Assembly: GCA_035949255.1 (NCBI GenBank) | Contig: DASZIL010000213.1 | Coordinates: 1-18,985 of the forward strand | DNA length: 18,985 nucleotides | From: GAS188 sp035949255 | Lineage (GTDB): Bacteria > Pseudomonadota > Alphaproteobacteria > Rhizobiales > Beijerinckiaceae | Direction: 5' to 3' | In this document: piece after piece, positions 14,555 through 18,985 of the stretch | Numbering within the stretch: the stretch's first letter is position 1 | Layout of the letters: each line of letters begins with the position of its first letter | Notes under the pieces: model-generated | Database searches by the model: none | Told to the model about the DNA's origin: nothing | The model's input: the letters and a program-made list of their open reading frames with translations, nothing else | Made by a program: the position numbers and the translations under genes

Positions 14555-15718
14555 GTGGAATCGAGGCTTGCACGCCGTTCGGGCGAGCTTATGTTGGCAG
14601 ATACGGCAGGCAAGACTTTCCTTATGATTGGCAAGGCGATGATTGGGACGGAGAAGATCAATCGTGATCGCCCAGAGGGCGGCGCGGGCACGGCCGGGGC
14701 TTCGCCCATCCCGGTCGCGTCGCAACTCGTCGATCCTTTTCTTCGCCCGATCACCTATCTACGCGTCTCGGTCACGGATCGCTGCGACCTGCGCTGCGTC
14801 TACTGCATGAATGAAGAGATGAGCTTCCTCCCGAAGCGCGACCTGCTCACGCTCGAGGAGCTCGATCGGCTATGCACGGCTTTCGTCCGGCGCGGCACCA
14901 CGAAATTACGCCTCACGGGGGGTGAGCCTCTCGTACGGCGCGATGTAATGCGGCTTTTCCGCTCGCTCTCGCGCCATCTCGCGAGCGGCGCTCTCAAGGA
15001 GCTGACGCTCACGACCAACGGCACCCTTTTGACGCGCCATGCGAAAGAGCTCGCCGATTGCGGCGTGAGACGGGTCAATGTCTCGCTCGACACGCTCGAC
15101 CCGGCGCGTTTTCGGCGCCTCACCCGCTGGGGCGATGTCGCCAAGGTGCTCGAAGGCATAAAGGCCGCGCGCGCCGCAGGGCTCGAGATCAAGATCAATG
15201 CGGTCGCGCTCAAGGGCGAAAATGAGCACGAGCTTGCCGAGCTCATGCGCTGGGCCCATGGCGAGGGGCATGCGCTCACGTTGATCGAGGTCATGCCGCT
15301 CGGCGAGCTCTCGACGGCGATGCGATCCGATCAATATTTGCCGCTTTCCCTCGTCCGCGCCCGGCTCTCCAAGGAGTTCACGCTCGAGGATCTCGACCGT
15401 TCGAGCGGAGGCCCTGCCCGTTATGTGCGCGTCAGGGAAACGGACGGCATCTTGGGCTTCATCACGCCGCTCACGCATAATTTCTGCGAGAGCTGCAACC
15501 GCGTGCGGGTCACCTGCACCGGAACACTTTACATGTGCCTTGGTCAGGAGGACGCGGCCGATTTGCGCGCCGCCTTGCGCGCCTCGCCCGATGATGAGCG
15601 TCTCGATCGGGCGATCACGGAGGCGATCTCGCGCAAGCCCAAGGGCCATGATTTCGTCATCGAGCGTCGGCGACCGGAACCCGCCGTCGCACGTCATATG
15701 AGCGTGACAGGCGGTTGA
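14555..15718 (+). CDS. moaA: GTP 3',8-cyclase MoaA (molybdenum cofactor biosynthesis)
   Basis: This radical-SAM enzyme converts GTP to 3',8-cyclo-GTP, the first step of molybdopterin synthesis, in the cytosol. The N-terminal cluster motif is CDLRCVYC (Cys 77, 81 and 84, numbered from the GTG), preceded by YLRVSVTDR. LRLTGGEPLVRRD and LTTNGTLL are the SAM-binding and barrel motifs. The C-terminal cluster follows C-x2-C-x13-C (CESCNRVRVTC, then GTLYMC), and the chain ends in the GG pair needed by the family. It has 387 residues from GTG 14555, longer than the usual 330-350. The first 55 or so residues are poorly conserved, so a start at 14591, 14624 or 14639 is possible. No other molybdopterin gene is next to it; a transporter set follows 30 bases downstream. 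Confidence 0.95.
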   Translation: MESRLARRSGELMLADTAGKTFLMIGKAMIGTEKINRDRPEGGAGTAGASPIPVASQLVDPFLRPITYLRVSVTDRCDLRCVYCMNEEMSFLPKRDLLTLEELDRLCTAFVRRGTTKLRLTGGEPLVRRDVMRLFRSLSRHLASGALKELTLTTNGTLLTRHAKELADCGVRRVNVSLDTLDPARFRRLTRWGDVAKVLEGIKAARAAGLEIKINAVALKGENEHELAELMRWAHGEGHALTLIEVMPLGELSTAMRSDQYLPLSLVRARLSKEFTLEDLDRSSGGPARYVRVRETDGILGFITPLTHNFCESCNRVRVTCTGTLYMCLGQEDAADLRAALRASPDDERLDRAITEAISRKPKGHDFVIERRRPEPAVARHMSVTGG

Positions 15719-15748
15719 GGGACCGGTCCATTCCCTTGCGGAGCCGTC

Positions 15749-16717
15749 ATGACCGACCCCTTGGCCGACCCTGCCGTCAACCGACGCGGCATCGTCGCGA
15801 CCCTCACAGCAGTCGTTTTGTGGACGTGCAATGACACTTGCGGCAAGCTCGCGAGCGAGGTCTTCCCCACCGGCGAGATGATGGCGATCCGCGGCGTGTT
15901 CGCGATCGCGATCGCCGTCACCCTCGTGCTCGGCACAGGCCATGGCCGCATCTTGTGGCGCGGCGCGCATCTCTTTTTGCGTCCGATGGTCCTGCTTCGC
16001 GCGCTCCTCGACGCCGTCGTCGTCCTCACCTTCCTCAAGGCGCTCGCGCATATGCAGCTCGCCGATGTCACGGCGATCTCGCAAGCGACCCCGATCATCA
16101 TGACATTGCTCGCCGCAGCCTTTGGGCTCGAGCGCATCGGCTGGCGGCGCTTCCTCGCCGTGCTCGTCGGCTTTTCGGGCGTTCTCCTCGTCGTGAAGCC
16201 GTCCACGGAGGGCTTGAGCGCCTATGCGACACTCGCCGTCACCTCCGCCGCCCTCGTCGCCTTGCGCGATCTTTTGACGCGTTACATCGACCCGGTCATC
16301 CCTTCGGCCGTCATCGCCTTGGTGACGGCCGTTGCCGGCGCGTTTACCGGCGTGTTGCTCGGGATGACCGAAGAATGGAAACCGGCTTTCGTCGTGCCCT
16401 CCCTTTATCTCATACTCGCCGGCATCCTGGTGACGCTCGGCAATCTTTCCATCGTGATCGCCTATCGGGACGCGGAAGTCAGCGTCGTCGCCCCTTTCCG
16501 CTATTTCAGCATCCTCACCGCGCTGCTGCTCGGATACCTGATCTTCGCGTCCTTGCCCGACCGGATATCGACGATGGGCATCCTCCTCATCATCGCAAGC
16601 GGGGTCTACACGATGCATCGTGAGCGCGTTCGCCGCCGCGAGGCCGCCGCGGCGGCGGCGCCGCTCGGCGCCCAGGCGGGCTCGAAGGAAACAAGCGCGG
16701 CATGGACCACGCGTTGA
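15749..16717 (+). CDS. EamA/DMT-superfamily transporter, 10 TM
   Basis: ATG 15749, with GGAG 6 bases upstream, gives 322 residues. Two EamA repeats are visible. The first starts at GIVATLTAVVLWTCNDTCGK and contains LRALLDAVVVLTFLKAL and LADVTAISQATPIIMTLLAA. The second starts near residue 155 and contains YRDAEVSVVAPFRYFSILTALLLGY. There are about 10 hydrophobic helices and a short Ala/Arg-rich C-terminal tail. Family members export or import small metabolites such as amino acids and nucleotide-related compounds; the substrate here is unknown. It follows moaA by 30 bases, and its last 16 bases overlap the start of the TRAP small subunit gene, so co-translation with that gene is likely. Confidence 0.9.
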   Translation: MTDPLADPAVNRRGIVATLTAVVLWTCNDTCGKLASEVFPTGEMMAIRGVFAIAIAVTLVLGTGHGRILWRGAHLFLRPMVLLRALLDAVVVLTFLKALAHMQLADVTAISQATPIIMTLLAAAFGLERIGWRRFLAVLVGFSGVLLVVKPSTEGLSAYATLAVTSAALVALRDLLTRYIDPVIPSAVIALVTAVAGAFTGVLLGMTEEWKPAFVVPSLYLILAGILVTLGNLSIVIAYRDAEVSVVAPFRYFSILTALLLGYLIFASLPDRISTMGILLIIASGVYTMHRERVRRREAAAAAAPLGAQAGSKETSAAWTTR

Positions 16718-17292
16718 GGACGGTGTTGCTGCCGGCATCGCGTCGCATCGACGCGTTGACGGCGGCCGTCGGCCGCGCGGCGGCTTGGCTCGTGCTCGCC
16801 GCCTGCCTCATCAGCGTCGCGAACGCGTTATTGCGCTACGGCGCTCATTTCGCGAGGCCGATGCTGCTCGATCTTCCGATCCTTTTGTTCGCGGGCATCG
16901 TGCTCGGCGGCGCGCCACGGACGCTTGCGGAGAACAGCCATATCCGCGTGGACATCCTCTATCGTTCGCTTCCGCCGCGTCGCAAGGCCATCCTCGACCT
17001 TCTCGGCAACCTCGTCTTCCTCGTGCCGCTTTGCCTTGTCATGATCATCGAGAGCCTGCCGTTCTTCGCGAGCTCCTTTCGCATCGGGGAAGGCTCGCTC
17101 ACGCCGGGCGGTTTGCCGCAGTGGCCGGCGAAAGCCTTGATCCCCTTGGCCTTCACGCTTCTCCTGCTGCAAGCGCTCTCGGAGATCGTGAAGACTCTCG
17201 CGGTTCTGCGCGGCATCGAGCCGGCGCACGACCCTGACGCCTCCATGCCGGCCGGCGATGCTCATGCGCTGCGCTCGAGCGGAGCGCCCTGA
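16702..17292 (+). CDS. TRAP transporter small permease (DctQ family)
   Basis: The 196-residue membrane protein begins inside the end of the EamA gene in another frame. It has four hydrophobic segments: AAWLVLAACLISVANALLRY, LDLPILLFAGIVLGGA, AILDLLGNLVFLVPLCLVMI and ALIPLAFTLLLLQALSEIV. The motif LAENSHIRVDILYRSLPPRR between the second and third is the hallmark of DctQ proteins. It forms a complex with the large subunit and normally a periplasmic binding protein to drive sodium-coupled uptake of organic acids or related solutes. It has a long polar tail. Its end overlaps the large-subunit gene by 35 bases. Confidence 0.92.
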   Translation: MDHALRTVLLPASRRIDALTAAVGRAAAWLVLAACLISVANALLRYGAHFARPMLLDLPILLFAGIVLGGAPRTLAENSHIRVDILYRSLPPRRKAILDLLGNLVFLVPLCLVMIIESLPFFASSFRIGEGSLTPGGLPQWPAKALIPLAFTLLLLQALSEIVKTLAVLRGIEPAHDPDASMPAGDAHALRSSGAP

Positions 17293-18865
17293 AGGCGTGC
17301 CGCCCGCGCGACGCCAGCTCGCGATCGCCGCGCTCCTTTGCGGCGCCATCGGCCTTGCGCCCATCGCGACGGCAGCGGCCGGTCCGGCCGGCGTCGCGGG
17401 TTCGGCGCCGATCGCCGAATGGCTCTCGCTGAACATGGCGCCCGTCATGTTGCTCACCCTCGTGGCGCTCCTGCTTGCCGGTTACCCCGTCGCCTTCACG
17501 CTCGGCGGCACCGGCCTCATCTTCGCCGCCATCGGCATCGCGCTTCACCTGTTCCGGGCCGATTTCCTGAACGCGCTGCCCGAGCGCGTGCTCGGCGTCA
17601 TGAGCTCGGAAATCCTGCTCGCCATCCCCTTCTTCGTCTTCATGGGCATGATCCTCGAACGCTCCGGCCTCGCCGAGGACCTTCTCGAGACCATGGGCCA
17701 GCTCTTCGGCCCGGTGCGCGGCGGCCTCGGCTATTCGGTGATCGTGGTCGGCGCCCTGCTCGCGGCGATGACGGGGGTGGTCGCCGCCTCGGTGATCTCG
17801 ATGGGGCTGATCTCGCTCCCGATCATGATGCGCCACGGCTATGATCGGCCGCTCGCGGCCGGCATCATCGCGGCGTCGGGCACCCTCGCGCAGGTGATCC
17901 CGCCGGGCATCGTGCTCATCGTGCTCGCCGACCAGCTCAACGTCTCGGTCATCGACATCTTCACCGCGGCCTTGCGGCCGGCGCTCATGCTCGCCGCGCT
18001 CTACGCGCTCTACGTCTTCGCGATCTCGATCGTGAGGCCGAAGGCCGCCCCGGCCGTCGCGTCGAATCTTCGGGGCCTCGCCTTGGCGCGCCGCGTCGCG
18101 CTCGTGATGCTGCCCCCACTCGCCCTGATCGTCCTGGTGCTCGGCTCGATCTTTCTCGGCGTCGCAACCCCCTCCGAAGGCGGCGCGATGGGCGCCTCGG
18201 GCGCGCTCGTCCTCGCTTTCGTGAAGGGGCGCCTAAACCTCGATCTCCTGCGCCAGGCGACGCACAGAACTTGCAGGCTCGCTTCCTTTGCAATCTTCAT
18301 CCTGATCGGCTCGCGCGTCTTCTCGCTCACCTTTTTCGGCGTGAACGGTCACAAATGGGTGGAAGCCTTGCTCGTCGGCCTTCCCGGAGGCGCGACCGGC
18401 TTTCTTCTCTTCATCAACGCGCTCATCTTCGTGCTCGCCTTTTTTCTCGAATTCTTCGAGATCGCCTTCATCCTGGTGCCGCTCATCGCCTCCGCCGCGG
18501 CGAAGCTCGGCATCGACCTCGTCTGGCTCGCGGTGCTGATCGGGGTGAATGTCCAAACGAGCTTCATGCACCCCCCTTTCGGCTATTCGCTTTTCTACCT
18601 GCGCTCGGTCGCGCCCGACCGGGCTTATCGCGACCGCGTGACCGGCAAGCTGATCGCTCCCTTGTCGACGAAGGACATCTATTGGGGCGCCGTGCCCTTC
18701 GTCATCCTGCAAGCCTTGATGGTAGTCGCCATCATCGCCTTCCCCGGCATCATCGCGCGCGGCGAAGGAGCGGTGCGCGCGCCCGCTCAAGGTCAGAGCC
18801 AGCAAGAGAGGATCGACACGCTCGAAAAGCAATTCGGGCCGGCGGCCTTGCCAGAGCATCGGTGA
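17258..18865 (+). CDS. TRAP transporter large permease (DctM family)
   Basis: The protein has 535 residues from ATG 17258; ATG 17264 and GTG 17297 are alternatives. The DctM core begins near residue 60 with MLLTLVALLLAGYPVAFTLGG. It includes FFVFMGMILERSGLAEDLLE, the segment MTGVVAASVISMGLISLPIM with HGYDRPLAAGIIAASGTLA, and VIPPGIVLIVLADQL, all hallmarks of TRAP large subunits. About 12 further hydrophobic segments follow. A long loop and the C-terminal tail (QSQQERIDTLEKQFG) suggest the larger subgroup of about 530 residues rather than the 425-residue DctM form. The extra N-terminal hydrophobic stretch (QLAIAALLCGAIGLAPIAT) may be a membrane helix. It should carry the solute path of the transporter. 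No binding-protein gene lies in the window. Confidence 0.93.
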   Translation: MLMRCARAERPEGVPPARRQLAIAALLCGAIGLAPIATAAAGPAGVAGSAPIAEWLSLNMAPVMLLTLVALLLAGYPVAFTLGGTGLIFAAIGIALHLFRADFLNALPERVLGVMSSEILLAIPFFVFMGMILERSGLAEDLLETMGQLFGPVRGGLGYSVIVVGALLAAMTGVVAASVISMGLISLPIMMRHGYDRPLAAGIIAASGTLAQVIPPGIVLIVLADQLNVSVIDIFTAALRPALMLAALYALYVFAISIVRPKAAPAVASNLRGLALARRVALVMLPPLALIVLVLGSIFLGVATPSEGGAMGASGALVLAFVKGRLNLDLLRQATHRTCRLASFAIFILIGSRVFSLTFFGVNGHKWVEALLVGLPGGATGFLLFINALIFVLAFFLEFFEIAFILVPLIASAAAKLGIDLVWLAVLIGVNVQTSFMHPPFGYSLFYLRSVAPDRAYRDRVTGKLIAPLSTKDIYWGAVPFVILQALMVVAIIAFPGIIARGEGAVRAPAQGQSQQERIDTLEKQFGPAALPEHR

Positions 18866-18880
18866 GTCTCTCGGGCGATC

Positions 18881-18978
18881 CGTCGTGCCCGCATTTGGCA
18901 CGGGCATCCAAGCCTTTCTTCCCGCCCATTCGGCAGCAAGTCATGGATGGCCGGGCCAAGCCCGGCCATGACGGATAG
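18881..18978. repeat. Composite palindromic intergenic repeat, possible dctM terminator
   Basis: Two hairpins sit in this stretch. CGTGCC (18884-18889) pairs with GGCACG (18897-18902). ATGGCCGGGC (18947-18956) pairs perfectly with GCCCGGCCAT (18960-18969) around CAA. The outer ends, CCGTCGTGCCCG on the left and CGGCCATGACGG on the right, are inverted copies with two mismatches, so the whole block reads as one large broken palindrome. Such blocks are common between genes in Hyphomicrobiales. It may also end the TRAP transcript. Confidence 0.6.
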
Positions 18979-18985
18979 GACGGCC

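Noticed and set aside
14906..16738. 610-codon minus-strand frame
   Set aside because: It is antisense to moaA and the EamA gene. Its Asp/Glu/Arg/His-rich composition is the typical mirror of coding high-GC DNA.
17153..17836. 227-codon minus-strand frame rich in His, Asp and Glu
   Set aside because: It is antisense to the DctQ/DctM genes. The acidic, His-rich look comes from reading membrane-protein codons backwards.

Overview
The window is GC-rich (roughly 60-65 % by eye) and tightly packed, with protein families typical of an alphaproteobacterium. It is most likely a member of the Hyphomicrobiales (Rhizobiales). Support comes from the MsbA-like ABC exporter at the left edge, a DUF815 AAA+ ATPase, small exported PRC-barrel and glycine-zipper proteins, an EF-G-like GTPase with a divergent G domain, and GGCCGGGC-type intergenic palindromes. 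No rRNA, tRNA, CRISPR array, intact insertion sequence or phage gene was seen. I saw nothing that marks the window as a genomic island.

Left part (1-6193, all minus strand): the 5' part of an ABC exporter gene running off the left edge; a 516-base non-coding gap; a 12-TM MFS transporter; an exported PRC-barrel protein with a Pro/Gln-rich linker; a small exported glycine-zipper/His-rich protein; and a large stand-alone thiamine-diphosphate enzyme of the homodimeric pyruvate/2-oxoacid dehydrogenase E1 type. The MFS and PRC-barrel genes are 23 bases apart and may be co-transcribed.

Middle part (6378-12271): a plus-strand aldo/keto reductase with a twin-arginine signal is divergent from the E1 gene. 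Three minus-strand genes follow: a ChaC-type gamma-glutamylcyclotransferase convergent with the reductase, an EF-G-like translational GTPase lacking the catalytic His of G3, and a TolC-family outer-membrane efflux lipoprotein.

Right part (12480-18865, all plus strand): a possible 40-residue leader peptide, a DUF815 AAA+ ATPase, an exported L,D-transpeptidase closed by a good intrinsic terminator, then a compact run of moaA (molybdopterin biosynthesis), an EamA/DMT exporter, and the small (DctQ) and large (DctM) membrane subunits of a TRAP transporter. The last three genes overlap or nearly abut, so one transcript is likely. No TRAP solute-binding protein is visible. The window ends in a roughly 100-base palindromic intergenic repeat.

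No convincing new multi-gene defence or metabolic system was found. The best leads are the orphan AceE-like E1, the EF-G-like protein with an altered G domain, the TRAP permease pair coupled to moaA and EamA without a binding protein, and the possible leader ORF in front of the DUF815 ATPase.
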